From positions 1 to 64,000 of the forward strand of contig NZ_PVTI01000013.1 of assembly GCF_003002895.1 (NCBI RefSeq): a stretch of DNA of 64,000 nucleotides, read 5' to 3'. This DNA comes from Knoellia remsis. Its GTDB lineage: Bacteria; Actinomycetota; Actinomycetes; Actinomycetales; Dermatophilaceae. This document shows, in pieces, positions 19,550 through 28,299 of this stretch (position 1 is its first letter; every line of letters starts with the position of its first letter). The position numbers and the translations under genes were made by a program. Under the pieces are notes generated by a model. It saw only the letters and a list, made by a program, of their open reading frames with translations, did not search any database and was not told where the DNA came from.

Positions 19550-19850
19550 CCGGGACCCCTGGTGACCGGGCGGGGCACAGGCGTCACGCCCGTCACATGA
19601 GTCACGCATCGGGGACACTCGTGGGCCACGTCACCGTTATCGAAATTTGACCTTTGCCGGATTTCGGGTCAGGGTGGTGGAGTTGGCCGGAGCTGGGCTC
19701 CGGGCGAAACAGGGGCGAGGACGCCGGCTCACGCCGGACGGACCTCGCTTCCTCGTTGTCGGGGCCCCACCCCTGAGGGGTCCCGGCCGTCCACCCCTGA
19801 GGACGCTCGCCCGCACCTGGTGTCCGGGGAGTTCGATCATCGGAGCACTC
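19550..19850 (+). promoter_or_regulatory. Long 5' region of rpf, no gene
   Basis: About 300 bp without a credible gene. It starts with the second unit of a tandem repeat (CCCTGGTGACCGGG at 19541-19554 and 19557-19570). A comparatively AT-rich stretch with TTGACC lies near 19650, a possible -35. A G/C-rich hairpin-forming segment follows, with CCACCCCTGAGG occurring twice near 19768-19802. A structured leader of about 150-200 nt is plausible; I could not match it to the c-di-AMP (ydaO) riboswitch known upstream of some rpf genes. Confidence 0.4.
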
Positions 19851-21020
19851 TTGATTTCTCGTCCCCTGCGCCTCGCTGCCCAGGGTGCTGCGGCACTCAC
19901 CGTGGCCGCCGGATCCTTCGGCGTCGCCGCCCTCGACAAGTCCGTCGCCCTCAGCGTCGACGGCAAGTCCTCCTCCCTGCACGTCTTCGGTTCGACCGTC
20001 GGCGACGCCCTCGAGAAGAAGGGCATCACCCTCGGCGAGCACGACGAGGTCGTCCCGTCCGTGGACACCAAGATCTCGGACGGCGACAAGATCTCCGTCC
20101 GTTACGGACGCAAGCTCACGGTCACCGTCGACGGTGTCACCAAGGAGTACTGGACGACGGCCACCACCGTCGACGCCGCTCTGCGTGACCTCGGCATCCG
20201 CGCCGCGAGCAACGCCAAGCTGTCCGCGTCGCGCTCGCAGGCCATCGGCCGCCAGGGCCTCTCCCTCGCGCTGACGACCCCCAAGACCGTCACCGTCAGC
20301 GTCGACAAGAAGAAGCTGTCGAGCACCTCGACGAGCGCCACCGTCGCCGACGTGCTCAAGGAGCTCAAGGTCAGCTACGACCGCGACGACAAGGTCACTC
20401 CGGCCGCGACGACGCCGCTGAAGAACGGCCTCGCGATCGCCGTCCAGCGGGTGAGCACGGGCAACGCGGTCAAGACCGTCGCCATCCCGTTCACCACGAC
20501 GACCAAGAAGGACGCCTCGCTCTACGAGGGCACCCGCAAGACGGTCACCGAGGGCAAGGCCGGCTCCAAGGCCGTCACCGTGAGCCGCACCGTCGTCGAC
20601 GGCAAGGTCACCGCGGAGAAGGTCCTCTCCGAGAAGGTCACCGCCCAGCCCGTCGCCAAGGTCGTCGCCGTCGGCACCAAGGAGCGCCCCGCTCCCAAGC
20701 CGGCTCCGGCGCCCCGGTCGACGTCCAGCGCGCCCGCGCCGTCCGACAGCGGCAGCTCCTCCGGCGCCGGGATCAACCTGGCGCGCGCCGACATGTGGGA
20801 CCGCATCGCCCAGTGCGAGTCCGGTGGCAACTGGTCGATCAACACCGGCAACGGTTACTACGGCGGCCTGCAGTTCGACTACCGGACGTGGCTCGGTGCC
20901 GGCGGTGGCGACTTCGCCCAGCGCGCCGACCTCGCGTCGCGGGCCGAGCAGATCACCGTCGCGAACCGCGTCTACGCCGACCGTGGCCTCCAGCCGTGGG
21001 GCTGCGCGCACGCCGCGTGA
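19851..21020 (+). CDS. rpfB: Resuscitation-promoting factor, RpfB type
   Basis: A 389-residue secreted muralytic enzyme. An N-terminal hydrophobic segment (AAQGAAALTVAAGSFGVAAL) anchors or exports it; three DUF348 repeats (each with a SVDGKSSSLHVFGSTVGDAL-like unit), a G5 domain (about residues 195-275), a Pro/Ala/Ser linker and the C-terminal lysozyme-like Rpf domain (about 306-389) with MWDRIAQCESGGNWSINTGNG follow. The Glu of QCESG is catalytic. The start is a TTG at 19851, preceded by GGAG; longer readings go into non-coding leader. It is followed by rsmA-ispE, as in Mycobacterium. Confidence 0.92.
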   Translation: MISRPLRLAAQGAAALTVAAGSFGVAALDKSVALSVDGKSSSLHVFGSTVGDALEKKGITLGEHDEVVPSVDTKISDGDKISVRYGRKLTVTVDGVTKEYWTTATTVDAALRDLGIRAASNAKLSASRSQAIGRQGLSLALTTPKTVTVSVDKKKLSSTSTSATVADVLKELKVSYDRDDKVTPAATTPLKNGLAIAVQRVSTGNAVKTVAIPFTTTTKKDASLYEGTRKTVTEGKAGSKAVTVSRTVVDGKVTAEKVLSEKVTAQPVAKVVAVGTKERPAPKPAPAPRSTSSAPAPSDSGSSSGAGINLARADMWDRIAQCESGGNWSINTGNGYYGGLQFDYRTWLGAGGGDFAQRADLASRAEQITVANRVYADRGLQPWGCAHAA

Positions 21021-21064
21021 CGCACCCCGCGTGACCCGCGCGCCGTCCTCACCGGACGGCACAC

Positions 21065-21107
21065 CGAAGGCCGTGCCTTCCCACCCACGGTGGGGGCACG
21101 GCCTTCG
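21065..21107 (+). terminator. Rho-independent-type terminator after rpf
   Basis: A stem of GAAGGCCGTGCC against GGCACGGCCTTC, continued by an inner CCCACC/GGTGGG stem with a two-base bulge. It lies 45 bp after the rpf stop, with no T-run. Confidence 0.75.
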
Positions 21108-21121
21108 TGCGTCTCCGTGCA

Positions 21122-21134
21122 TAGGCTGTCGCCC
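21122..21134 (+). promoter_or_regulatory. Candidate leaderless rsmA promoter (-10)
   Basis: TAGGCT at 21122-21127 lies seven bases before the rsmA ATG and just after the rpf terminator. This implies that rsmA-ispE is transcribed separately from rpf, probably as a leaderless mRNA. Confidence 0.5.
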
Positions 21135-21998
21135 ATGTCGACCACCGGGCTCCTCGGCGCCGCCCAGATCCGCGAGCTCGCGGCGCGCCTCGGGATCCGC
21201 CCGACGAAGACGTGGGGGCAGAACTTCGTCATCGACGGCAACACCGTCGAGCGCATCGTGCGCGTCTCCGGCATCGGTGCGGATGATGTCGTCGTTGAGG
21301 TCGGCCCCGGCCTCGGGTCGCTCACCCTTGCCCTGCTCCCCGTCGCCCGGCACGTCACCGCCGTCGAGGTCGACCCCACCCTCGCTGCGGCCCTCCCCGA
21401 GACGGTGCAGACCGTCGCCCCGGCCGTCGCCGACCGGCTCACCGTCGTCCAGGCCGACGCCCTGCGCGTCACCGAGCTGCCCGGCGAGGCCCCGACCGCC
21501 CTCGTCGCGAACCTGCCCTACAACGTCTCCGTCCCGGTCGTCCTGAGCTTCCTCGAGCGGTTCCCGAGCATCGAGCGGATCCTCGTCATGGTCCAGCTCG
21601 AGGTCGCCGAGCGGCTCGCCGCGAAGCCCGGCTCCAAGGTCTACGGCGTCCCGAGCGTCAAGGCGGCCTGGTACGCCGACGTCGCCCTCGCCGGCAACGT
21701 CTCCCGCTCGGTCTTCTGGCCGGTCCCGAACGTCGACTCCGGGCTCGTCTCCCTTGTCCGCCGCACGCCGCCGGACACGACGGCCACCCGCGAGGACGTC
21801 TTCGCCTGCATCGACGCCGCGTTCGCCCAGCGCCGCAAGACCCTCAGGGCCGCGCTCGCGTCCTGGGCCGGCTCCGCCGCGGCGGCCGAAGCGGCGCTCG
21901 TCGCGGCCGGCATCGACCCGCGCACCCGCGGTGAGCAGCTCGACGTGCGGCAGTTCGCAGCCATCGCCGACGCCGTTGCGACTGCCCGGCATGACTAG
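21135..21998 (+). CDS. rsmA: 16S rRNA dimethyladenosine transferase
   Basis: A 287-residue SAM enzyme (KsgA) that dimethylates A1518 and A1519 of 16S rRNA during 30S maturation. Motifs: [10 protein letters not shown] at the N terminus, [10 protein letters not shown] (SAM motif I) and the catalytic [11 protein letters not shown]. Length is normal. ATG 21135 follows a -10-like hexamer at leaderless spacing. The stop TAG overlaps a second -10-like box for ispE. Confidence 0.95.
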   Translation: MSTTGLLGAAQIRELAARLGIRPTKTWGQNFVIDGNTVERIVRVSGIGADDVVVEVGPGLGSLTLALLPVARHVTAVEVDPTLAAALPETVQTVAPAVADRLTVVQADALRVTELPGEAPTALVANLPYNVSVPVVLSFLERFPSIERILVMVQLEVAERLAAKPGSKVYGVPSVKAAWYADVALAGNVSRSVFWPVPNVDSGLVSLVRRTPPDTTATREDVFACIDAAFAQRRKTLRAALASWAGSAAAAEAALVAAGIDPRTRGEQLDVRQFAAIADAVATARHD

Positions 21999-22007
21999 GG
22001 TGGCGCC

Positions 22008-22940
22008 ATGACCTCGGCCCACTCGGACCCTGCGCCCGTCACGGTGCGCGTCCCGGCCAAGGTCAACCTCGAGCTTCTCGTCGGTCCGCTGCGCGACGAC
22101 GGCTTCCACAGCCTCTCGACGGTCTACCAGGCGGTGAACCTGCACGACGACGTCACTGTCGCCCTCGACGACGACTGGGGCTGCACGGTGAGCGGTGCGG
22201 GCACCGACTCGGTCCCGACCGACGACTCCAACCTCGCGATGCGCGCCGCCCGCCTCCTCCACGACGAGATCGGCCTCGACGCGCCCGTGCACATCACCAT
22301 CGCCAAGACCATCCCCGTCGCGGGCGGCATGGCCGGCGGTTCGGCCGACGCGGCCGCGGCGCTCGTCGCCTGTGACCGGATGTGGTCCCTCGGCCTGTCG
22401 TCCGAGGAGCTCGAGGAGTATGCCGCGGAGCTGGGTTCCGACGTGCCGTTCCTCATCCGCGGGGGCACCGCGGTCGGCAGCGGGCGCGGGGAACGGCTCG
22501 CGCCGGTGCTGGCCCGGGGCAACTTCCACTGGGTCTTCGCGATCAGCGACATCGGCCTGTCGACGCCCGAGGTGTATGCCGAGTGCGACCGGCTGCGAGG
22601 ATCCGCACCCGTGCCGGAGCCGACGCCGAGCACCGAGCTCATGAGCGCGCTGCGCTCCGGCGACCCGCGGGCGCTCGCGGCCCAGCTCACCAACGACCTC
22701 GAGGCCGCGGCGATCTCGCTGCGCCCCGAGCTCGGCGAGGTCCTGGAGAGCGGCATGGAGTTCGGCGCCCTCGGCGGCATCGTGTCCGGGTCGGGCCCGA
22801 CGGTCGCGTTCCTCGTCGAGGACGTCGAGGCGGCGATCGACCTCACCGTCGCCCTCACCGCGACCGGTACGGCGCGTGAGGTCCGCAAGGCCGTCGGCCC
22901 GGTCCACGGCGCCCACGTCATCCCGGCCCGAGTCGACTAG
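22008..22940 (+). CDS. ispE: 4-diphosphocytidyl-2-C-methyl-D-erythritol kinase
   Basis: A 310-residue GHMP kinase of the MEP isoprenoid pathway, phosphorylating CDP-ME at its 2-hydroxyl. RVPAKVNLELLVG holds the substrate Lys/Asn, PVAGGMAGGSADAAAAL is the Gly-rich ATP loop, and GGIVSGSGPTVAFL is the GHMP C-terminal motif. TAGGGT at 21996-22001, six bases before ATG 22008 and overlapping the rsmA stop, may give an additional leaderless start. Its stop overlaps the next GTG by one base. Confidence 0.95.
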   Translation: MTSAHSDPAPVTVRVPAKVNLELLVGPLRDDGFHSLSTVYQAVNLHDDVTVALDDDWGCTVSGAGTDSVPTDDSNLAMRAARLLHDEIGLDAPVHITIAKTIPVAGGMAGGSADAAAALVACDRMWSLGLSSEELEEYAAELGSDVPFLIRGGTAVGSGRGERLAPVLARGNFHWVFAISDIGLSTPEVYAECDRLRGSAPVPEPTPSTELMSALRSGDPRALAAQLTNDLEAAAISLRPELGEVLESGMEFGALGGIVSGSGPTVAFLVEDVEAAIDLTVALTATGTAREVRKAVGPVHGAHVIPARVD

Positions 22941-24826
22941 TGGCGGTACTCATCTCCGTCGAGCGCGCCGCCCTCGCGCTCGGCACCACCCAGGTGCTCG
23001 ACGGCGTCTCGCTCGGCGTCGCCGGCGGTGACCGCATCGGTGTCGTCGGCCGCAACGGCGGCGGCAAGACGACGTTGCTGCGCGTCCTTGCGGGCGACCG
23101 CTCCGTCGACAGCGGCCGGGTCGCCCGACTCGGCGGGGCCACCGTCGGCATGCTCAGCCAGGCCGACACCCTCGACCCCGAGGTCACGGTCCGTGAGGTC
23201 GTCGTCGGAGACCGACCCGACCACGTGTGGGCCGGTGACGCCCGCATCCGCGACGTCCTCACCGGCCTCCTCGGTGGCATCGACGCGCCCGCGATGGGCG
23301 GCCTCGACGCGACCGTCGCCGGCAAGTCCGGTGGCGAGCGCCGCCGCCTCGCCCTCGCCAAGCTGCTCGTCGACGACCCCGACGTGCTCCTCCTCGACGA
23401 GCCGACGAACCACCTCGACGTCGAGGGCGTCGCCTGGCTGGCCGAGCACCTCGTCCGCCACCGGTCGCGTCCCGACAACGCGCTCGTGACGATCACCCAC
23501 GACCGCTGGTTCCTCGACGCCGTCGCCACTCGGACGTGGGAGGTCGTCGATGGTGAGGTGAACGCGTTCGACGGCGGCTACGCGGCATACGTCCTCGCCA
23601 AGGCCGAGCGCGAGCGGATGGCGCGCGTCACCGCCGAACGGCGCAACAACTTGCTCCGCAAGGAGCTCGCGTGGCTGCGCCGCGGTGCACCGGCGCGCAC
23701 GTCGAAGCCGAAGTTCCGCATCGAGGCCGCCAACGCGCTCATCGAGGACGTGCCGCCGCCGCGCAACGACGTCGAGCTCATGGCGTTCGCGACGAGCCGG
23801 CTCGGCAAGGACGTCGTCGACCTGCACGACGCGTCGGTCGTCGTGGGGGAGTCGGCGGGCGAGCCGGGGCGCACCCTGCTCGACCGCGTCACCTGGCATC
23901 TCGCACCGGGCGAGCGGATCGGCGTCGTCGGCGTCAACGGCTCGGGCAAGTCGACCCTGCTGCGTGTCCTCGCGGGCGAGGTGCCGTTGTCCTCCGGCAA
24001 GCGCAAGGAGGGCGTGACGGTCCGCATCGGGCACCTCACGCAGGAGGTGCGCGAGCTCGACCGGCTGCGCGACCGCCGCGTCATCGACGCCGTCGAGGAG
24101 GTCCGCAAGGTCACCGTCCTCGGCGGACGCGAGGTGTCGGCGTCCCAGCTCGCGAAGCGCCTCGGCTTCCCTGGCCCGCGCCAGCAGACCCGCGTCGGCG
24201 ACCTCTCCGGCGGCGAACGGCGACGGCTCCAGGTCCTGCGCATCCTCATGGACGAGCCCAACGTGCTGCTCCTCGACGAGCCGACGAACGACCTCGACAT
24301 CGAGACCCTCACCGCCCTCGAGGACGTCCTCGACGGCTGGGCGGGCACCCTCGTCGTCGTCTCGCATGACCGCTACCTCCTCGAGCGCATCGCCGACCGG
24401 CAGGTCGCGCTCCTCGGGGACGGGCGGGTGCGAGACCTCCCCGGTGGCGTCGAGGAGTACCTGCGCCTGCGCGCCACCACCACGCCCGCGTATGCCGCGA
24501 GCGCACCTCCCGCTGTGGCGCCCGGTAGCAAGGGTGGCGCGAAATCCGTTGGCGCGCAACGGCATACGGACTCGGGCGGCTCGACGGCTGCAGCAACGCC
24601 CACGGCCAGTCCGGCCGAGCAGCGCGAGGCGCGCAAGACGATGGCCCGGGTCGAGAAGCAGCTGTCCCGACTGGCCACGCGGGAGGAGCGCATCCACGCC
24701 GACATGGCCGAGCACGTGAGCGACCACGCGCGAGTGCTCGAGCTGAACACCGAGCTGCGGGCGATCGTCGACGAGCGCGAGGCGCTCGAGCTCGAGTGGC
24801 TCGAAGCCGCCGAGGTGGTCTCCTAG
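22940..24826 (+). CDS. ABC-F family ATPase
   Basis: A 628-residue cytosolic protein with two ABC ATPase domains and no membrane part. Walker A motifs are GRNGGGKT (near residue 38) and GVNGSGKS (near 335); both halves have SGGERRRL signatures and LLLDEPTN Walker B blocks. The linker after the first domain is short and basic, and the C-terminal 70 residues are charged and likely coiled coil, as in Uup-like members. ABC-F proteins act on the ribosome or in antibiotic protection; which applies here is open. It is coupled to ispE by a one-base overlap. Confidence 0.92.
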   Translation: MAVLISVERAALALGTTQVLDGVSLGVAGGDRIGVVGRNGGGKTTLLRVLAGDRSVDSGRVARLGGATVGMLSQADTLDPEVTVREVVVGDRPDHVWAGDARIRDVLTGLLGGIDAPAMGGLDATVAGKSGGERRRLALAKLLVDDPDVLLLDEPTNHLDVEGVAWLAEHLVRHRSRPDNALVTITHDRWFLDAVATRTWEVVDGEVNAFDGGYAAYVLAKAERERMARVTAERRNNLLRKELAWLRRGAPARTSKPKFRIEAANALIEDVPPPRNDVELMAFATSRLGKDVVDLHDASVVVGESAGEPGRTLLDRVTWHLAPGERIGVVGVNGSGKSTLLRVLAGEVPLSSGKRKEGVTVRIGHLTQEVRELDRLRDRRVIDAVEEVRKVTVLGGREVSASQLAKRLGFPGPRQQTRVGDLSGGERRRLQVLRILMDEPNVLLLDEPTNDLDIETLTALEDVLDGWAGTLVVVSHDRYLLERIADRQVALLGDGRVRDLPGGVEEYLRLRATTTPAYAASAPPAVAPGSKGGAKSVGAQRHTDSGGSTAAATPTASPAEQREARKTMARVEKQLSRLATREERIHADMAEHVSDHARVLELNTELRAIVDEREALELEWLEAAEVVS

Positions 24827-25332
24827 CCGCCCTGCTGGCCGGGTTGTTCGAAGGGTGCGAGCAGGGTGCGCAACCGCCCGGCGAGGTCGGCGCGCTCGGC
24901 GGTCGGTAGCTCGGCGAGCAGCTCGCGCTCGTGGCCGAGCAGGTCGTCGAGGGCGTTGTCGACGGCGCGGATGCCGTCCTTGGTGAGCCGGACGAGGACG
25001 CCGCGGCGGTCGCGTGGGTCGGGGTGGCGCTCGACGAAGCCGCGCTGGAGGAGCCGGTCGACCCGGTTCGTCATCGTCCCGCTCGTCACGAGGGTCTCGG
25101 CGACGAGCTGGCCGGGCGAGAGCTCGTAGGGCGCGCCGGCGCGGCGCAGCGCCGAGAGCACGTCGAACTCCCAGCCGTCGAGCCCGTGCTCGCTGAACGC
25201 GGCGCCGCGGGCGAGGTCGAGCCGGCGCGCGAGGCGCGAGACGCGGCTGAGGATCTCGAGTGGGCTGACGTCGAGGTCGGGACGTTCCCGGCGCCACGCC
25301 GAGACGATACGGTCGACATCATCCTCGGGCAT
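24823..25332 (-). CDS. MarR family transcriptional regulator
   Basis: A 169-residue winged-helix regulator. The DNA-binding core is FDVLSALRRAGAPYELSPGQLVAETLVTSGTMTNRVDRLLQRGFVERHPDPRDRRGVLVRLT (split here only as a description), about residues 55-118, with the wing DPRDRRG. Its stop shares CTAG with the convergent ABC-F gene. Upstream lies a strong palindrome next to the divergent methyltransferase gene, so it likely controls itself and that gene. Confidence 0.9.
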   Translation of the reverse strand: MPEDDVDRIVSAWRRERPDLDVSPLEILSRVSRLARRLDLARGAAFSEHGLDGWEFDVLSALRRAGAPYELSPGQLVAETLVTSGTMTNRVDRLLQRGFVERHPDPRDRRGVLVRLTKDGIRAVDNALDDLLGHERELLAELPTAERADLAGRLRTLLAPFEQPGQQGG

Positions 25333-25350
25333 GGGGCGATGGTACTCCCA

Positions 25351-25373
25351 TCAAGTATCTTGACATCAAGATA
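25351..25373. promoter_or_regulatory. MarR-type operator TATCTTGA-CA-TCAAGATA
   Basis: A perfect 8-2-8 palindrome TATCTTGACATCAAGATA at 25356-25373, overlapped on the left by TCAAGTATCTTGA (25351-25363), giving three TCAAG/CTTGA half-sites. It is an AT-rich island 18 bp upstream of the MarR start and 54 bp before the divergent methyltransferase. MarR proteins typically bind such dyads in their own promoters. Confidence 0.8.
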
Positions 25374-25426
25374 AATCCCGGGAAGAGTGCACGGCGACGG
25401 TCATGCCACGGCAGAAGGAGCGCAGG

Positions 25427-26311
25427 ATGCGGGCACAACCCAGCTGGGACCCCACGGCATACGCGAAGTTCGGGGACCAACGCTCCCGCCCCTTCGCCGA
25501 CCTCGTCGCCCAGGTGCACACCGACGACCCGCGGCTCGTCGTCGACCTCGGCTGCGGCAACGGTCCTGCGACCCTGACCCTCGCCGAGCTGTGGCCGGAC
25601 GCGCGCATCGTCGGCGTGGACTCCGCCGAGTCGATGCTCGAGGCGGCCCGCGCGCTCGACACCACGGACCGCGTCGAGTGGGTCCAGGCCGACCTCAAGG
25701 AGTGGGACCCCGCGTCCCTCGGGGACGCGCCGGACGTCATCATCACGAACTCGACCCTGCAGTGGGTTCCCGGCCACCTCGACCTGCTCGAGACGTGGAT
25801 CGGCGCGCTCGCGCCCGGTGGGTGGTTCGCCCTCCAGGTGCCGAACAACTTCGACGCCCCGAGCCACGCCCTCATGCGCGAGACGGCGTCCGGGCATGGG
25901 CGCGCCAACGAGCTCCTCGCCGCACTCGAGGTGCCGGCGGTGGGGGAGCCGCGCACCTACCTCACGCTGTTGCACCGCCTCGGCACGACCGTCGACGCCT
26001 GGGAGACCGTCTATGCCCACGTCCTCGACCCGGCCGGTGACTCCGAGAACCCCGTCCTCGACTGGGTGAGCGCGACCGGGCTGCGGCCCGTGCTCGACCT
26101 CCTGCCCGAGGGGGAGGAACGCGACGCCTTCCTCGAGCCGTATGCCGCCGCGCTCGCCGAGGCGTACCCGCGCACCGAGGTCGGGGTGCTCTTCCCGTTC
26201 CGCCGCGTGTTCGCGGTGGCGCACAAGGCAACCGGCGATGCTGCAAACGGTGCGCCGACGAGCGATGGTGACCGGGCAGCCCATACCGACACCGCGACCG
26301 GCGAAGGATAA
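25427..26311 (+). CDS. tam: Trans-aconitate 2-methyltransferase-like
   Basis: A 294-residue SAM-dependent methyltransferase. The N terminus SWDPTAYAKFGDQRSRPFADL and SAM motif VVDLGCGNGPATLTLAELWP match the Tam family, which esterifies trans-aconitate that forms spontaneously from cis-aconitate and inhibits aconitase. TNSTLQWVPGH is also typical. I chose ATG 25427 because AAGGAG precedes it; an ATG eight codons earlier is possible. The C-terminal 25 residues are low-complexity. It is divergent from MarR and followed closely by a VOC protein. Confidence 0.85.
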   Translation: MRAQPSWDPTAYAKFGDQRSRPFADLVAQVHTDDPRLVVDLGCGNGPATLTLAELWPDARIVGVDSAESMLEAARALDTTDRVEWVQADLKEWDPASLGDAPDVIITNSTLQWVPGHLDLLETWIGALAPGGWFALQVPNNFDAPSHALMRETASGHGRANELLAALEVPAVGEPRTYLTLLHRLGTTVDAWETVYAHVLDPAGDSENPVLDWVSATGLRPVLDLLPEGEERDAFLEPYAAALAEAYPRTEVGVLFPFRRVFAVAHKATGDAANGAPTSDGDRAAHTDTATGEG

Positions 26312-26316
26312 CAACC

Positions 26317-26703
26317 GTGACGATTCTCGGCCTGCACCACGTCCAGCTCGCCTGTCCGGCCGGATCCGAGGACCTGCTGCGCCACTTCTATGGCGTCGTC
26401 TGCGGGATGCCCGAGATCCCCAAGCCGCCAGTCCTCGCCGCGCGCGGTGGAGTGTGGTTCTCGGCGGGGGAGCAGGAGCTGCACTGCGGCGTCGAGGACG
26501 GCTTCGTGCCCGCGCGCAAGGCGCACCCGTGCTTCGGCGTCGACGACGTGTCGGCGCTGGCCGCGGCCGTTGCCGGTGCCGGCAGCGAGGTGCGCTGGGA
26601 CCACGCGATCCCCGGCGTGCAGCGGTTCCACACCGACGACCCCGTGGGCAACCGGGTCGAGTTCCAGCAGGTCGAAGGTCCCAAGCTCGACTTCACGGTC
26701 TGA
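26317..26703 (+). CDS. VOC family (glyoxalase-like) protein
   Basis: A 128-residue single VOC domain with LHHVQLACPAGSEDLLRHFY at the N terminus and DPVGNRVEFQQ near the C terminus; His 7 and Glu in RVEF are usual metal ligands. The substrate is not known. GTG start, five bases after the methyltransferase stop, so the two are probably cotranscribed. Confidence 0.85.
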   Translation: MTILGLHHVQLACPAGSEDLLRHFYGVVCGMPEIPKPPVLAARGGVWFSAGEQELHCGVEDGFVPARKAHPCFGVDDVSALAAAVAGAGSEVRWDHAIPGVQRFHTDDPVGNRVEFQQVEGPKLDFTV

Positions 26704-26738
26704 CCCCGCACGCCCGCCGCGCGTGGGAGTGTGGTCGC

Positions 26739-27422
26739 ATGTCCAGCCCCGGGCACGAGGTCCAGCCTCCCGGCGTGCGCGCTGTCGCTGTCGGCGTCGG
26801 CGTGCTGCTGGCGATCGTCCTCGTGTTCGCGGCGATCCGCGTCGTCACCGACTGGCCGCACATCCTCGCCGGCACCCAGACCGACAACGACTTCGCGGTG
26901 CGCTATGTCGAGAACCCCTGGACGGCATACCTGCACATCGGTCTCGGCGTGGTCTACCTCCTCGGGGCACCGCTGCAGTTGAGCCGGCGCTTCCGGACGC
27001 GGCACTACACGCTGCACCGGCGACTGGGTCGCGTGCTCGTGGCGTGCGGTGTCGCCAGTGGGGTGTTCGCCGTCGTGTTCGGCCTGCTGCACCCGTGGGG
27101 TGGGGGACTCGAGGCGGCTGCCGCGCTGATCTTCGGGACGTGGTTCGTCGTGTGCCTGCTGCTGGCGTTCCGGGCGATCCGTGCCGGTCGGGTGGCGCAG
27201 CACCGGCGCTGGATGATCCGGGCCTTCGCCGTCGGCGTCGGCATCGGCACGATCCGCATCTGGGTCGGGCTGTTCATCGGGCTGCGCGTCGCGACCGGCG
27301 GCGGGACCGACGACATGGCGCCGGGGCACACCGGCTTCGGTCTGGCGTTCTGGCTCGCGCTGACGATGCACGTCGCCCTCGGCGAGTGGTGGCTGCGCCG
27401 CACCCCCGACCTCGAGGGCTGA
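26739..27422 (+). CDS. DUF2306 membrane protein
   Basis: A 227-residue protein with about six membrane helices. The block HIGLGVVYLLGAPLQLS, the basic segment RRFRTRHYTLHRRLGRV with its His-Arg cluster, and HRRWMIRAFAVGVGIGTIRIW are the DUF2306 signature. Function is unknown. ATG 26739 was chosen because family homology begins with the first helix soon after; upstream frame is inside the VOC gene. Confidence 0.83.
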   Translation: MSSPGHEVQPPGVRAVAVGVGVLLAIVLVFAAIRVVTDWPHILAGTQTDNDFAVRYVENPWTAYLHIGLGVVYLLGAPLQLSRRFRTRHYTLHRRLGRVLVACGVASGVFAVVFGLLHPWGGGLEAAAALIFGTWFVVCLLLAFRAIRAGRVAQHRRWMIRAFAVGVGIGTIRIWVGLFIGLRVATGGGTDDMAPGHTGFGLAFWLALTMHVALGEWWLRRTPDLEG

Positions 27423-27454
27423 CCGCGCTCACCCCGAGGCTCGCCCGGGGCGGG

Positions 27455-28108
27455 TCAGGCGTTCGTGATCTCCGGCTTGGCCTCGAGGCCGGTGAGGCCG
27501 TTCCACGCGAGGTTGACCAGGGCCGCGGCGACGTCGCGCTTCTTCGCCTTGGGGTTCTCCAGCCACCACTGCCCGGTGAGTGCGACCATCCCGACGAGCA
27601 TCTGCGCATACATCGGCGCCTGCTTCGGGTCGAGCTTGCGGTTCGTGAACTGCGCCGCGAGCAGGTGCTCGACCTGCGACGCGACATCCGACATGAGCGA
27701 GGCGAACGTCCCCGTCTGCTGCACCGGCGGAGAGTCCCGCACGAGGATCCTGAAGCCGTCGGTCGAGCCCTCGATGTAGTCGAGCAGCGCCATCGCCGCG
27801 CGCTCGAGCAGTGCCCGCGATCCGCCTTCGCTCGTCAGCGCGCCGGTGATCGCCCCGAGGAGGGACTGGATCTCGCGGTCGACGACGACGGCATACAGGC
27901 CCTCCTTGCCCCCGAAGTGTTCGTACACAACGGGTTTCGACACCCCGGCGACGCTCGCGATCTCCTCGACCGTCGTCGCCTCGTAACCGCGGTTTGCGAA
28001 GAGCGAGCGCCCGATCCCGATCAGCTGCTCGCGCCGCTGCGCCCCGGTCATCCGCCCCCGCGGCGTGCGCACCTTCGGTGTCTTCGGCGTCGCCTCGTCT
28101 CGACTCAC
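27455..28108 (-). CDS. TetR family transcriptional regulator
   Basis: A 217-residue regulator with a basic N-terminal extension and HTH region RREQLIGIGRSLFANRGYEATTVEEIASVAGVSKPVVYEHFGGKEGLY (about residues 25-72, quoted as a range). The position beside glmU corresponds to Rv1019 in M. tuberculosis, also a TetR. No clear operator was found upstream. Targets are unknown. Confidence 0.88.
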   Translation of the reverse strand: MSRDEATPKTPKVRTPRGRMTGAQRREQLIGIGRSLFANRGYEATTVEEIASVAGVSKPVVYEHFGGKEGLYAVVVDREIQSLLGAITGALTSEGGSRALLERAAMALLDYIEGSTDGFRILVRDSPPVQQTGTFASLMSDVASQVEHLLAAQFTNRKLDPKQAPMYAQMLVGMVALTGQWWLENPKAKKRDVAAALVNLAWNGLTGLEAKPEITNA

Positions 28109-28220
28109 CCGGCCATTCTGCCCTGTCGGGCATGGGGTCGCCCTCCGCGGTGGGCGGGGCCGGGTGTGGGGTCAACTACCCTTTCGGAGGTATGCCGTCC
28201 GCTCGCCGCGGGCGCATCGT

Positions 28221-28299
28221 TCCCCGGTTGGTCTGCCGGCAGGGCCCGCCTGACTTTGAATCAGGACTAGCGACGTAGGTTCGACTCCTACCCGGGGAG
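28221..28299 (+). tRNA. tRNA-Gln (anticodon UUG)
   Basis: A cloverleaf can be drawn: acceptor TCCCCGG with CCGGGGA, D stem GGTC/GGCC, anticodon stem CCTGA/TCAGG around loop CTTTGAA (anticodon TTG at 28256-28258), T arm GTAGG-TTCGACT-CCTAC. U1-A72 and G73 are Gln identity features. The variable region is 9 bases, longer than usual, and two bases separate D and anticodon stems. CCA is not encoded (GCA follows). It lies near glmU. Confidence 0.85.

Noticed and set aside
19550-19850. c-di-AMP (ydaO/yuaA) riboswitch upstream of rpf
   Set aside because: Known for several actinobacterial rpf genes, and a long leader exists here, but I could not find the conserved segments of that class. A covariance-model search (Rfam RF00379) would decide.
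28221-28299. Selenocysteine tRNA
   Set aside because: The long D-arm region and 9-base variable loop looked odd, but the anticodon is UUG, and U1-A72 with G73 are Gln identity elements; no Sec genes are in the window.
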